Source of the DNA: Candidatus Glassbacteria bacterium | GTDB taxonomy: Bacteria > Gemmatimonadota > Glassbacteria > GWA2-58-10 | DNA: 42,810 bases | Assembly: GCA_019456185.1 (NCBI GenBank) | Contig: VRUH01000035.1 | Coordinates: 1-42,810 of the forward strand | Direction of reading: 5' to 3' | Part shown: positions 26,500 to 34,680 of the stretch, one piece after another | Position numbering within the stretch: the first letter of the stretch is position 1 | Layout of the letters: each line of letters opens with the position of its first letter | Notes under the pieces: model-generated | Told to the model about the DNA's origin: nothing | The model's database searches: none | What the model saw: the letters and a program-made list of their open reading frames with translations, nothing else | Made by a program: the position numbers and the translations under genes

Positions 26500-27384
26500 C
26501 TAAAAATTGATCCACGGGGTAACCCACAAATACTTGATATTAAAAAACAGCCGCAGGAATATTTTGACCGTTATGCCAATCATTGTCAGCAGTAAAAACA
26601 TGACTATCAACAGCCGGGTAGAACCGAGATTTTTCAGGAATTCCGGGCGTTTTATCTGCAAGTATTTATAGGGGAGGTAAGTACCTGCCACGTAAAATCC
26701 AACTACGATCACTCCCCCCAGGATGGCACCCGCTAACGACTGCGAATCTACCCCGAGCAGATTGGTCAGATCGACGTTGGGGCTGTGCACCACCCGGCTG
26801 TGGTCCCATTCCTGCCACGGCCAGAACCAGAGCCAGCCGGGTCCACGCATGAACACACCGATAATGATCAGAAAAATCCAGAGGATATGAAATCCGAAGG
26901 TGAAGATGATTATCGCAAATTTTCTCTCGCTGAATGTATAGTATCCATTTCCCTTCGGATTAATGTCCAGGTAGGGGATGGCCATCAGACCGAAAATAAT
27001 CAAAAATGGAATGGCCACCCCGGCAAACCAGGGATCGAAATAAACCAGCACCTCCTGAAGGCCCAGAAAATACCAGGGCGCTTTTGCGGGGTTGGGTGTC
27101 AGGGAAGGATTGGCATGCTCCTCCAGGGGAGCATTCAGAAGGACAGACCAGGCAATGAGGAAGAGCATGACAGCGATCATGGCAATCATTTCAACCCGTA
27201 CGAGGTAGGGCCAGGTGTGCGCACTCCGGTCTTCTTCACCCTCGACCGGCAGCCCTTCTTTCCTTTTACGGTCGTTTTGCAGCGCCTGCTGAAACGCCGA
27301 AAACGTGTAGTAAGTTATCAACAGCATCATGATCACAATTGCCACGTTGTCGGGCTTGGTGACGATCTGGATAAACTGTTCCAT
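26500..27384 (-). CDS. Cytochrome b C-terminal subunit (subunit IV-like)
   Basis: 294 residues with about six hydrophobic helices. The quinol-oxidation loop appears as NPAKAPWYFLGLQEVL, a variant of the PEWY motif with alanine-proline in place of proline-glutamate. It carries the C-terminal helices that subunit IV of cytochrome b6f contributes, plus about three extra helices (about 155-178, 217-235, 258-280). Together with the following b6-like gene it forms the split cytochrome b of a quinol:cytochrome c oxidoreductase. It lies 23 bp downstream of that gene and 89 bp upstream of the octaheme cytochrome gene. Confidence 0.9.
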   Translation of the reverse strand: MEQFIQIVTKPDNVAIVIMMLLITYYTFSAFQQALQNDRKRKEGLPVEGEEDRSAHTWPYLVRVEMIAMIAVMLFLIAWSVLLNAPLEEHANPSLTPNPAKAPWYFLGLQEVLVYFDPWFAGVAIPFLIIFGLMAIPYLDINPKGNGYYTFSERKFAIIIFTFGFHILWIFLIIIGVFMRGPGWLWFWPWQEWDHSRVVHSPNVDLTNLLGVDSQSLAGAILGGVIVVGFYVAGTYLPYKYLQIKRPEFLKNLGSTRLLIVMFLLLTMIGITVKIFLRLFFNIKYLWVTPWINF

Positions 27385-27407
27385 ATTTCTCGCGAGGCCT
27401 CGAAGGC

Positions 27408-28196
27408 TTAAAGACTAGGTTGTTTTTCCTTTTTTATCTCAGGACCCGAGATACCACCATCTTTTCTTACTCTCCAGAAATGGACCGCAATGAATACGCT
27501 TGCGATCAAAGGAAGGCCTATGCAATGCCAGACATATGCTCTTAACAGAGCATTAGCCCCCACCTGTGAGCCGCCCAGTAAAGCGAACCTCACGTCATTA
27601 TAGATATTAATATTCAACAGGTCGCTGAAGGGCCCCTCATAGCCCAGGAAAGGAGTTGCTCCAGCCATGTTGGTCCCGACCGTGATAGCCCAAAACCCGA
27701 GCTGATCCCAGGGCAACAAATAGCCGGTAAAACTCAACAGTAGAGTTAAAACCAGCAGGAGCACCCCGACACACCAATTGAACTGGCGGGGAGTTTTATA
27801 GGAGCCGGTCATAAAAACTCTGAACAAGTGGATCATCACGGTTATCACCATCAGGTGGCCGGCCCAGCGGTGAATGTTCCGCAGAAAAAGGCCGAAAGGC
27901 ACCTGGTATTCCAGATCTTTCATATCCCAGTAGGCTTTCTCGACCGAGGGGTGGTAATAGAACATCAACAGCACACCCGAGATTGTTAAAATGATGAACA
28001 GAAGAAAAGTAATCCCTCCCATTCCCCAAGTGAACTTGTACTTAATGGCACTCTCCCTGAGTTGGACTGGATGAAGGTGCATGAATATATTGCCAAATAT
28101 CGCCAAGGCCCGGTTCCTGGGGCTATCCCGATAGCTCCGGCGAAAGATGGATTTCCAGACCAGGCTTTTTTGAATCGATTTAATTATCTTTTTCAT
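27408..28196 (-). CDS. Cytochrome b6-like subunit (N-terminal cytochrome b)
   Basis: 262 residues, four main membrane helices, start preceded by GGAG. Heme-b ligands are H109 and H123 (in [12 protein letters not shown] and the following MIHLFR) and H224 and H239. The second pair is separated by 14 residues, the spacing of b6-type rather than mitochondrial bc1-type cytochromes. The cysteine that tethers the extra heme cn in true b6 proteins is not present near FTWGMGG, where glycine stands. The quinone-site region [18 protein letters not shown] is well conserved. Works with the C-terminal subunit and the Rieske protein. Confidence 0.92.
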   Translation of the reverse strand: MKKIIKSIQKSLVWKSIFRRSYRDSPRNRALAIFGNIFMHLHPVQLRESAIKYKFTWGMGGITFLLFIILTISGVLLMFYYHPSVEKAYWDMKDLEYQVPFGLFLRNIHRWAGHLMVITVMIHLFRVFMTGSYKTPRQFNWCVGVLLLVLTLLLSFTGYLLPWDQLGFWAITVGTNMAGATPFLGYEGPFSDLLNINIYNDVRFALLGGSQVGANALLRAYVWHCIGLPLIASVFIAVHFWRVRKDGGISGPEIKKEKQPSL

Positions 28197-28230
28197 TTCG
28201 ATTCACTCCGTCTCCTGCACTTTGAAAATC

Positions 28231-28515
28231 TCAGCGGTACCCTTTTACTTTCTTCAGTTGCGCTGAATAGTCGGCTGGACTGCCATCGGCTAAAACCATC
28301 GAAATCGCTCCCCAGGGGCAGTCAATCGCACACATAAAGCACCCGGTGCAGCGCTGGGAGTCGATCAAGGATATGCCATTGAAATTGAGCGTCGATTCAA
28401 CGATAGCTATACAATTCTGTGGACAAACCGCTGCACAAATACCACATCCCGTACAAGTTTCCGGGTTCATTACCGCGCGCGGTCTCTGTCTTTTTTTCTT
28501 CAGATTGTCTGGCAA
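28231..28515 (-). CDS. Two-cluster [4Fe-4S] ferredoxin-like protein
   Basis: 94 residues from a TTG at 28515; an ATG at 28470 would give a 79-residue protein of typical ferredoxin length, and the ribosome-binding sites do not decide. Two classic cluster motifs are present, CTGCGICAAVCPQNC and CTGCFMCAIDCPWG. No export signal, so it should be cytoplasmic. It lies between the Rieske and cytochrome b genes on the same strand, which suggests that it docks to the cytoplasmic face of the complex and could link it to a low-potential donor or acceptor. That role is inference. Confidence 0.85.
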   Translation of the reverse strand: MPDNLKKKRQRPRAVMNPETCTGCGICAAVCPQNCIAIVESTLNFNGISLIDSQRCTGCFMCAIDCPWGAISMVLADGSPADYSAQLKKVKGYR

Positions 28516-28548
28516 GATCAGCTCTGTCCAGGCTCGAGGTTATGTTAT

Positions 28549-29091
28549 TCAGCTTTGTTCTGTATTAACCATCAACAAGCTATCCGGGTACAATTCATCC
28601 GATTCCGAACCTGATACTCCTTTGAAAGTTAAACTTTTGTCGACAGTTATCAGGCCCTCTGAACTGAGTTCGATTTTAAATCTGTCCAGGGGCCTGGGAG
28701 CCGGCCCCTCGAAATTAGTCCCGCTCTGGTAAAACCCGCTCCCGTGGCAGGGGCATTTGAATTTGTTCTGGGTGGAGAGCCAGTTCGGGGTGCAGCCCAG
28801 ATGAGTGCACTTGGCGCTCAAACAGAAAAACCGCCCGTCTTCCTTTCTAATAATCCACACCCTGTATTTATCTTTAAGCCTGGAGCTGACTGTCCCCGGA
28901 GGATACTCGTCCGGGCGGCCCGCGATAAATCTTGCCGATGGTTCAAACAGCACTCTCGGGTAAAAAAGCCTGATAAAAGCGGCCAGACTCCCCATAAGAA
29001 AAGTTGCTATCGCGCCCCAGCCCAGTCTCCGAAAAAATTTGCGGCGGGAATCCGTCTTTACACTGTTATTCTCCTGTCCAGGCTCTTTCAA
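28549..29091 (-). CDS. Rieske [2Fe-2S] protein of the bc-type complex
   Basis: 180 residues, TTG start with GAGGAT upstream. A Tat-like motif (SRRKFFRRLGWG) leads into one membrane anchor (AIATFLMGSLAAFIRLF). The cluster site is CTHLGC (95-100) and CPCHGSGF (113-120), giving the two cysteine and two histidine ligands. It transfers electrons from quinol at the cytochrome b Qo site to the octaheme cytochrome. First gene of the bc block, followed by the ferredoxin gene. Confidence 0.94.
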   Translation of the reverse strand: MKEPGQENNSVKTDSRRKFFRRLGWGAIATFLMGSLAAFIRLFYPRVLFEPSARFIAGRPDEYPPGTVSSRLKDKYRVWIIRKEDGRFFCLSAKCTHLGCTPNWLSTQNKFKCPCHGSGFYQSGTNFEGPAPRPLDRFKIELSSEGLITVDKSLTFKGVSGSESDELYPDSLLMVNTEQS

Positions 29092-29164
29092 TTTATCCTC
29101 GAGAGAAATTATAGCCGCTGTGCATTCTGCGCACAGTTATTCGGGATCAGATATTCTTTCCCTG

Positions 29165-29749
29165 TTAACGCTCTAATTTTAATTCAACTGCTATCTCTCC
29201 TTGCTCAGGAACAGTGACTTCCTGCTTGCTTTCTTTTAATTTTTGATGCCATGTCCTCAGAGTGTAAGTTCCTGCCGGCACGTCTTTAATTTCAAACTCA
29301 CCGTCCCTATTTGAAACCGCAAAGTAAGGGTTTTCGAAAACCAGAATAAACGCCGACATTTCTGCATGCACATTGCATAACAGGGGGTAAAATCCCGGTG
29401 TATCGAATGTAACGTTGCGCACTACACCTGCGGCGTAAGTGCCCAGGTTGAACTTTTTTGCCTTGGATGGTGAGAAAACATTGTGCCGAACTTTATCGTT
29501 GTTCGGGAAATCTACGGTCGTTCCAGCCAGGACCGGCAGAACATGTGGAATGAATATCAGACTCTTCTGATCCATAACCGGGTTCTCTTTTGGAGGGGTG
29601 AATTCACCTTTAACTCCCTCAAGGGATATCACCACGTTCTCCGGAGATCTTACTCTGCTGGCGATAATTTTCCCTTTGATCGTGCCCGCCTCCAGAGTTT
29701 GCGCAAAAACTCCCAGCAGGATGAGGCTTGTAAGCATTTTGAGCTTCAT
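29165..29749 (-). CDS. Periplasmic cupredoxin with carboxypeptidase-regulatory-like domain (copy 1)
   Basis: 194 residues with a signal peptide ending near TLEA. Blue-copper ligands are visible: H89 (KVRHNVFS), C125, H128 and M131 (LLCNVHAEM). The C-terminal part (GEFEIKDVPAGTYTLRTWH) is a carboxypeptidase-regulatory-like beta domain. This fused layout is known from cupredoxin-like proteins near multiheme and copper respiratory genes. It closely resembles copy 2 (39282-39902) in order and motifs. It lies between the cytochrome-porin and Rieske genes and is a candidate electron carrier between NXR and the bc complex or porin. Confidence 0.88.
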   Translation of the reverse strand: MKLKMLTSLILLGVFAQTLEAGTIKGKIIASRVRSPENVVISLEGVKGEFTPPKENPVMDQKSLIFIPHVLPVLAGTTVDFPNNDKVRHNVFSPSKAKKFNLGTYAAGVVRNVTFDTPGFYPLLCNVHAEMSAFILVFENPYFAVSNRDGEFEIKDVPAGTYTLRTWHQKLKESKQEVTVPEQGEIAVELKLER

Positions 29750-29770
29750 TATATTCCCCGTGGTCTGTGG

Positions 29771-31135
29771 TTAAAAAGCGAAATCCAGCCCCAAATGCAA
29801 GTTGAAGTGATCGCTGTCGAATTCATCGGGATTTATTTTAAGTTCCGTATGGAACTTGATATTAGCTCTGATCAATGCCGTGATGTTGGGAACGATGCGT
29901 TTTAACTTAGCACTGCCTTCCAGGTCTATAACTTCATACCTGAGGCCGCCTAATAACCAGGGATAAAACACGTTGTCCACCTCGAGGAACCACGAATTGA
30001 ATTTCTTTGTGTCTCCATCGTGATAGGTCTCCTTCCCGCGCATAAAAACGCCGAATATATTAAAGTCTCCGATGTAAGCATCTAGATCAAAGCCAATCCT
30101 GGAGAAATCTTCCGGGAGTTCCATCTCTTCCATCCCGGGCATGTCTCCCATTCCTTCCTCCTCGTGCTCATCACCCTCCTCTTCGACAAGCGGTTTCGCA
30201 TTGCCTTTATAACCGAACATGCCGATTCTCAGGGAATTATCTTTCCAGTTCTGCGCCTCTTTTAAAACTCCCTCCCCGGGTGCCGGGTCATACCCGTCCA
30301 TGCCGATCCCGCCGATTTTGTAAGCAAATCGAACATAAGTATCCTTCTTATTGTTATTGTCAAAATTCCCTTCTTCCCCGGCAGCCGGGATCCCGTTTCC
30401 GTTTACCACTCCAAAAACATATTGGAAGTGGTGATTCAGGATTCCCTTCACCTCTATTCCTCGCTGGGCTTGTTCCATGGCGCCCGCTCCTCCGTGGTGG
30501 CCGCCCAGTATTCCTTCGAAGCCGACGGAATTTGGCATATATGGTGTAACCATCTGCCCCCGGTGGATAAGGAATGGGAGAAAATCGGGCAAGAATTGTC
30601 CGATCCTGATATTAACCGCGTACGGCGAGAACATCAGGTCATTAAACTGGAGGTAGGCACGGTTTAAAAATCCGATCTTTCCTTGATCAAAAAGATGCGT
30701 GCCGGCGTAAAAAGAAATATTTTCACTCAAAGTTCCGGCGGTCAAAATATTCAGATTTAAGGGCATCTTAAAATCATGCTTAATTACATTTTGCGTATTG
30801 ATCTCATAACCGCCGTGTATACGGAAAGCAACCGGAGGCATTCCCGGAATCGCTCCTGGCCACACCCCTTCGGGCCAGGTATACTTCCAGGCCTCGGCGC
30901 CCAATTCCACCTCTTTATCCTTGATGAATTGTTCATCCCCGCCCGGCATTTGAAAGCCGAGATTGCGGTAAGCGGTACCGAAAGCATTAAGCTTCGGAAA
31001 GGAGGTGTGGCAGGTTGTGCAGGCTGTCCCATATTTGCGGGCAAAGGCCGGGATCGAGTAACTCTCCCTGTGCTCCAGTAGAACGAACAACGATGAAATG
31101 AAAATACAGAAATAGTATTTTTTCATTCGGATCAA
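29771..31135 (-). CDS. Outer-membrane fused monoheme cytochrome-porin (Cyc2-like layout)
   Basis: 454 residues. A TTG at 31135 has AGGAGG 6 nt upstream; an ATG at 31126 is the alternative. After the signal peptide comes a short cytochrome domain, IPAFARKYGTACTTCHTSF, with one heme site (CTTCH), then about 400 residues of alternating beta strands ending in aromatic F (FNLHLGLDFAF), as in outer-membrane barrels. This is the layout of Cyc2 iron oxidases, but related barrels with the same start occur widely, so iron oxidation is not established. An insertion rich in E, H and M (about residues 315-340, EEEGDEHEEEGMGDMPGMEE) might bind metal in a surface loop. First gene of the downstream unit, after a 577-bp gap. 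Confidence 0.82.
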   Translation of the reverse strand: MIRMKKYYFCIFISSLFVLLEHRESYSIPAFARKYGTACTTCHTSFPKLNAFGTAYRNLGFQMPGGDEQFIKDKEVELGAEAWKYTWPEGVWPGAIPGMPPVAFRIHGGYEINTQNVIKHDFKMPLNLNILTAGTLSENISFYAGTHLFDQGKIGFLNRAYLQFNDLMFSPYAVNIRIGQFLPDFLPFLIHRGQMVTPYMPNSVGFEGILGGHHGGAGAMEQAQRGIEVKGILNHHFQYVFGVVNGNGIPAAGEEGNFDNNNKKDTYVRFAYKIGGIGMDGYDPAPGEGVLKEAQNWKDNSLRIGMFGYKGNAKPLVEEEGDEHEEEGMGDMPGMEEMELPEDFSRIGFDLDAYIGDFNIFGVFMRGKETYHDGDTKKFNSWFLEVDNVFYPWLLGGLRYEVIDLEGSAKLKRIVPNITALIRANIKFHTELKINPDEFDSDHFNLHLGLDFAF

Positions 31136-31712
31136 GGTTTCCCTCCTGAAATTGGAATTTGAACGTATCTTTGATAACTCGCCAAAAGAGAGTTTGCGTT
31201 ACGGTTGAGATCAGTTAGTTACCGGGCTATCCTTCCGCTATCTCCCATCCTCCGGCTTGCCTCTCTTCGAACCGCTTTAAGAGTTTCCTTAAACTCACCG
31301 CGGATGATCCTGCGGTATACAAATCCCGGAATTGAGAAATCGGGCCATGCGGTGATAGAGCACTGAAGATTAGTCTCTCCTCTTAACCGATATTCCCCAA
31401 ATCAAAAGTTGATGGTGTTGTTTTTTCCCTGTTTTTTGATTGTGGACTCAAATTTGCCTCTTTGAGCTTGAATCAGAAGATTCTTTATCGTTAGATGCAA
31501 AAGAATAGTCGCTTTCCTCTGGTATTTCAAGGGCTTTTTGGGTCAACGCAGGAAAAAAGAGACACTTCTCCCGCTGTTCATACCAGGGAGCAGCATTTTT
31601 AGGCAGGGCAACATCGCAACCGTTCAATTACCTGTAGCCGAAACTCCTGCGGAGACACCCCACAAAAATGACAGCGCCCCACGCAAAAGAACAAATCTTT
31701 ATCCGGTTACCC
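31136..31712. other. 577-bp intergenic region splitting the island into two units
   Basis: Lies between the chaperone stop and the cytochrome-porin start. It contains the porin ribosome-binding site (AGGAGG) and presumably a promoter for the porin-bc unit on the minus strand. I found no gene, no clear sigma70 or sigma54 boxes and no strong terminator. A plus-strand open frame at 31538-31822 shows no protein-like features. Confidence 0.6.
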
Positions 31713-32477
31713 TTATTCCCCGGGCAGATCCAATTGCCCCATATCGTCACACAAAGCGCAAGTTTCTTCTGGATCAAAAGGAGCGGATTGCAATTGTCGA
31801 ACCTTTTTCGGCTTTACGTTAAGAAACCGGGCTTCAGAAGCCAGAAAATTTTCGGCCACTAGAGCTATCTTCTTATAAAAGCCGCTCTCTTCTTTGCTGG
31901 CCAAGCGTTCAAAAAAAAGGGGCGCCCATCTGCCCAGATGCATTTTCAGGAATTTCCGCTGCGCTTCCAGGCAGTCTTCGCTCTTTTTTTTGCCGTGATG
32001 TTCACGGGCATAAGCCTCTTTGTACGTTAGGAAATGCATGAACTCGAGTTCGGTGCTGATGTGATCCAGCCTCTCTTTGATATCGTCCGAAACCTCCAGG
32101 CCGAAGGCCCTGTAAAAACCCGCAATATCCCCCAGGTCATGAGTTTGCCGGAAAATAGTCGAGCCTCCGTATTCGGTCTCGAAGGGTGAGCTGGTTTTTG
32201 AAATAGTGTGGCCGAAAATTCTCCTGTGTTCCGCCTGCAGGTTTTCCAGAGTGAGGCTTTCAAAGGACGACTCCAAGTTCCCGATGGCTTCGAGCAAGTC
32301 GGCCTTGCCACCAGGGATCAAACCACGAGCGCAGCTTCGCAGCTCCTTCACGACGGCTCCGTCCCGCACAAGGGCGAACAACTCCTGCTCAGGATAAAGG
32401 AAACCGCTCGCAAGAAACTGGTAAAACCCGCTTCTGCAGAGAGCTACCTTGATTTCTTTTGTCATGATCCGGCTCAT
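31713..32477 (-). CDS. TorD/NarJ-family chaperone for the NXR molybdoenzyme
   Basis: About 254 residues, all-helical, cytoplasmic. The segment SPFETEYGGSTIFRQTHDLGDIAGFYRAFGL is the family hallmark (in parts, SPFETEYGG and DIAGFYRAFGL). Such chaperones bind the Tat signal of the catalytic subunit and help insert the molybdenum cofactor before export. The start is uncertain: ATGs at 32501, 32477 and 32465 are in frame. I prefer 32477 because AGGGA lies just upstream and the first would overlap nxrB by 17 nt. The C-terminus carries a CALC motif. Directly downstream of nxrB; it should mature NxrA. Confidence 0.85.
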   Translation of the reverse strand: MSRIMTKEIKVALCRSGFYQFLASGFLYPEQELFALVRDGAVVKELRSCARGLIPGGKADLLEAIGNLESSFESLTLENLQAEHRRIFGHTISKTSSPFETEYGGSTIFRQTHDLGDIAGFYRAFGLEVSDDIKERLDHISTELEFMHFLTYKEAYAREHHGKKKSEDCLEAQRKFLKMHLGRWAPLFFERLASKEESGFYKKIALVAENFLASEARFLNVKPKKVRQLQSAPFDPEETCALCDDMGQLDLPGE

Positions 32478-32484
32478 TCGTTCC

Positions 32485-33732
32485 CTAAATAGAGTTGACA
32501 TACTCTTTTGGCCTGATATGGATCGGCTCCTCGACAGTGGTTCTGATGAACTCCTTTCCCTTCTTATCGTACCCGATCACCGTATCGTCGTACATCGACC
32601 AGGGTTTTCCATTGATAGTAGTCTCGTAAACTTTCTTCCCCTCTTTGGTTTTAAAGCTGAAAATAATGTCCTGATGAGCCCTGAAGAGTTGAAGCACCGC
32701 CAGCAGCTTCCTGGAGGGTGCGGTATACTTTTCAATAGCCTGATCGACTCCGGGACCGAACATCTGCCTGAGGTACTGCCGGGGCGCCCAGCGCGGCGGG
32801 ATATAATAGATATTAGGCTCCGTACCGAACTGTGGGTAAAGGGGCAGCGCCACTTTTTCCACGTGAACCAAGTAGTAGAGCGGATGTGCTGGATCTTCGG
32901 CCCAGCCATTCTTGGCTGTTTTGACCAGCCCTTGCATGCGAATCCTTCCTACACAGGCAGCCATACACCGGGTTTCCCGGGGCCGTCCATTGCTCATGGG
33001 ATCTTTACCCTCGACCCTCGGGTAGCAGGCTATGCATTTTTCACTGATATGGGTAGTCCCTCTGAACATCGGTTTTTTATACGGGCATTGCTCCACACAC
33101 TTGCGATAGCCCCTGCATCTTTTCTGGTCGAGTAAAACAATGCCGTCTTCAGGCCTTTTATAAATTGCCTTGCGAGGACAGGCGGCCAGACAAGCCGGAT
33201 AAGTGCAGTGGTTGCACAGGCGGGGGAGATAAAAAAACCAGGTGGCGTGCTCCGGCAGTTGGCTGCCGTGTGTGAAAGCATCCTTGACCGACAATGAAGA
33301 GTGCGCTTTTGCGGTATCCTCATAAATGTTGGGAAAACGCCATTCTTTGTCTGTCGGGACGTAGCCAACTGCCTCCTGATGGAGTTCCCTGTATTCAGCC
33401 GCTTCGAAGATGGTGTCGCCTTCATAGGTCCCGTAGGGGGCTACCAGATCTTTTTTATCTTCCACAGACCAGCTCTGGGGTCCCAGCAGGGAGAGGGTTT
33501 TTACGTCCCAGTGTTGAGGATAGCCTCCGTATGGCTTACTCTCGACATTGTTCCACCACATAAACTCCTGGCCTTTACCAAAAGTCCAGGTGCTTTTGCA
33601 GGCCATGGTACAGGTCTGGCAGGCAATACATCGATTCAGGTTAAAGACCGCGGCAAACTGAAGCTTTGGACGCGTTCCGGGATAAGGATAGCTCATCCTT
33701 CGTCCAAGTTGCCAGTTGTAGGTTTGAGCCAT
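32485..33732 (-). CDS. nxrB: Nitrite oxidoreductase-type beta subunit (iron-sulfur)
   Basis: 415 residues, start preceded by GGAGG. Four cluster-binding groups are visible: C35/C38/C41/C45 (CIACQTCTMACKSTW), C173/C176/C181/C185 (CNHCTYPACLAAC), C206/C212/C216 with Tyr209 in the second position (CRGYRKCVEQC), and C233/C236/C256/C260. That pattern means three [4Fe-4S] clusters and one [3Fe-4S], as in NarH. Stretches such as EFMWWNNVESKPYGGYPQ and YPQFGTEPNIYYIPPRW are, from memory, nearly identical to NxrB of Nitrospira and anammox bacteria. No signal peptide, so it is exported with NxrA by the Tat route. It relays electrons from NxrA to the gamma subunit. Confidence 0.85.
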   Translation of the reverse strand: MAQTYNWQLGRRMSYPYPGTRPKLQFAAVFNLNRCIACQTCTMACKSTWTFGKGQEFMWWNNVESKPYGGYPQHWDVKTLSLLGPQSWSVEDKKDLVAPYGTYEGDTIFEAAEYRELHQEAVGYVPTDKEWRFPNIYEDTAKAHSSLSVKDAFTHGSQLPEHATWFFYLPRLCNHCTYPACLAACPRKAIYKRPEDGIVLLDQKRCRGYRKCVEQCPYKKPMFRGTTHISEKCIACYPRVEGKDPMSNGRPRETRCMAACVGRIRMQGLVKTAKNGWAEDPAHPLYYLVHVEKVALPLYPQFGTEPNIYYIPPRWAPRQYLRQMFGPGVDQAIEKYTAPSRKLLAVLQLFRAHQDIIFSFKTKEGKKVYETTINGKPWSMYDDTVIGYDKKGKEFIRTTVEEPIHIRPKEYVNSI

Positions 33733-33757
33733 CTTTTTCCTCCAAGGATTTATGGTT

Positions 33758-34678
33758 TTAATTCGTTGTCGTCTCTATTTCCAGCGGGTGCCAACGGTCG
33801 CTGACTGATTTCTGCCCATCGAGATCCCCGGCTGAGCCATTCCATACGGCCAGGCTGAAATAGCTCTTCTGGCCCGGAAACATTTGAGTATCGTCCACGT
33901 GGAGAGTGGAAAGTTTTCTCGTCATAACTACGGTCCACCTCCCTCTCGACCAGACAGCATGACCGCGAACATCCTGGTGTTCCTGTGAGGTTAAGGTGCC
34001 GAATTTAGCTGCGTTGAGGCTTTCCACAGAACTCTCTCTGGAAGGAGCCGAGAGAAGGTTGCCGGCACCCCAGCCTCCGGCGCTACGGTCAAGCTCCTGG
34101 AATATCCGCTCCGTCTGCTCATCCAGGGCAGCATCAGGGTATTGCGCTTCGAGCTGATTTACGGAACCGGCGCCCTTAAATGCTTCCTCCCAATCAGCCT
34201 TCCAGTGCCAGATATTGACCGGTTTGTCCAGATCACCCATCCTGGGGCTGAAGATTGAATCCTCGGAAAATTCTTCTAAAGGGAAAAGAATCGCCACTGC
34301 GTCACGATGTTGCTCATGCTTGATCACTTTCTCATCCCTGGTGTTATCAGCCCAGGCGAATTGAAAATAGATCCATTCGCCGTCATGGAAGGCTTTCATA
34401 GCGATCCAATTGACTGAACCGCCACCGTAGGGATTGGAGACATTCTGTCCTTTCAAAGAAATGGAAAGCGGTTCATAGGGGAAAAGAATATCTTCCACGG
34501 TCGAGATATCGAGGGTTTCCAGGTGCTTGTCGATGTAATGAACCTCCAGAGGGATTTCTGTGGGAACCAGAGACAGTCCCTCATCACCTTCCTCCTGAGC
34601 GACAAGTGGTCCGCTCAAGAACGAAGTGATAAAAAATCCCAGGAGAAGGCCTTTCAGCATTCTGGCTTGAAAGTCCAT
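33758..34678 (-). CDS. nxrC: Nitrite oxidoreductase-type gamma subunit (ethylbenzene dehydrogenase-like, heme b)
   Basis: 306 residues. A Sec signal peptide (MLKGLLLGFFITSFLSGPLVA) precedes a beta-sandwich domain of the EbdC/NxrC kind: NWIAMKAFHDGEWIYFQFAW, then DAVAILFP, and near the end GHAVWSRGRWTVVMTRKL and YFSLAVWNG. These proteins bind a heme b with methionine and lysine ligands; which residues serve here is not certain. It is the periplasmic exit of the electron chain from NxrA-NxrB. Encoded between nxrA and nxrB, with its ribosome-binding site inside the end of nxrA. Confidence 0.8.
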   Translation of the reverse strand: MDFQARMLKGLLLGFFITSFLSGPLVAQEEGDEGLSLVPTEIPLEVHYIDKHLETLDISTVEDILFPYEPLSISLKGQNVSNPYGGGSVNWIAMKAFHDGEWIYFQFAWADNTRDEKVIKHEQHRDAVAILFPLEEFSEDSIFSPRMGDLDKPVNIWHWKADWEEAFKGAGSVNQLEAQYPDAALDEQTERIFQELDRSAGGWGAGNLLSAPSRESSVESLNAAKFGTLTSQEHQDVRGHAVWSRGRWTVVMTRKLSTLHVDDTQMFPGQKSYFSLAVWNGSAGDLDGQKSVSDRWHPLEIETTTN

Positions 34679-34680
34679 CT

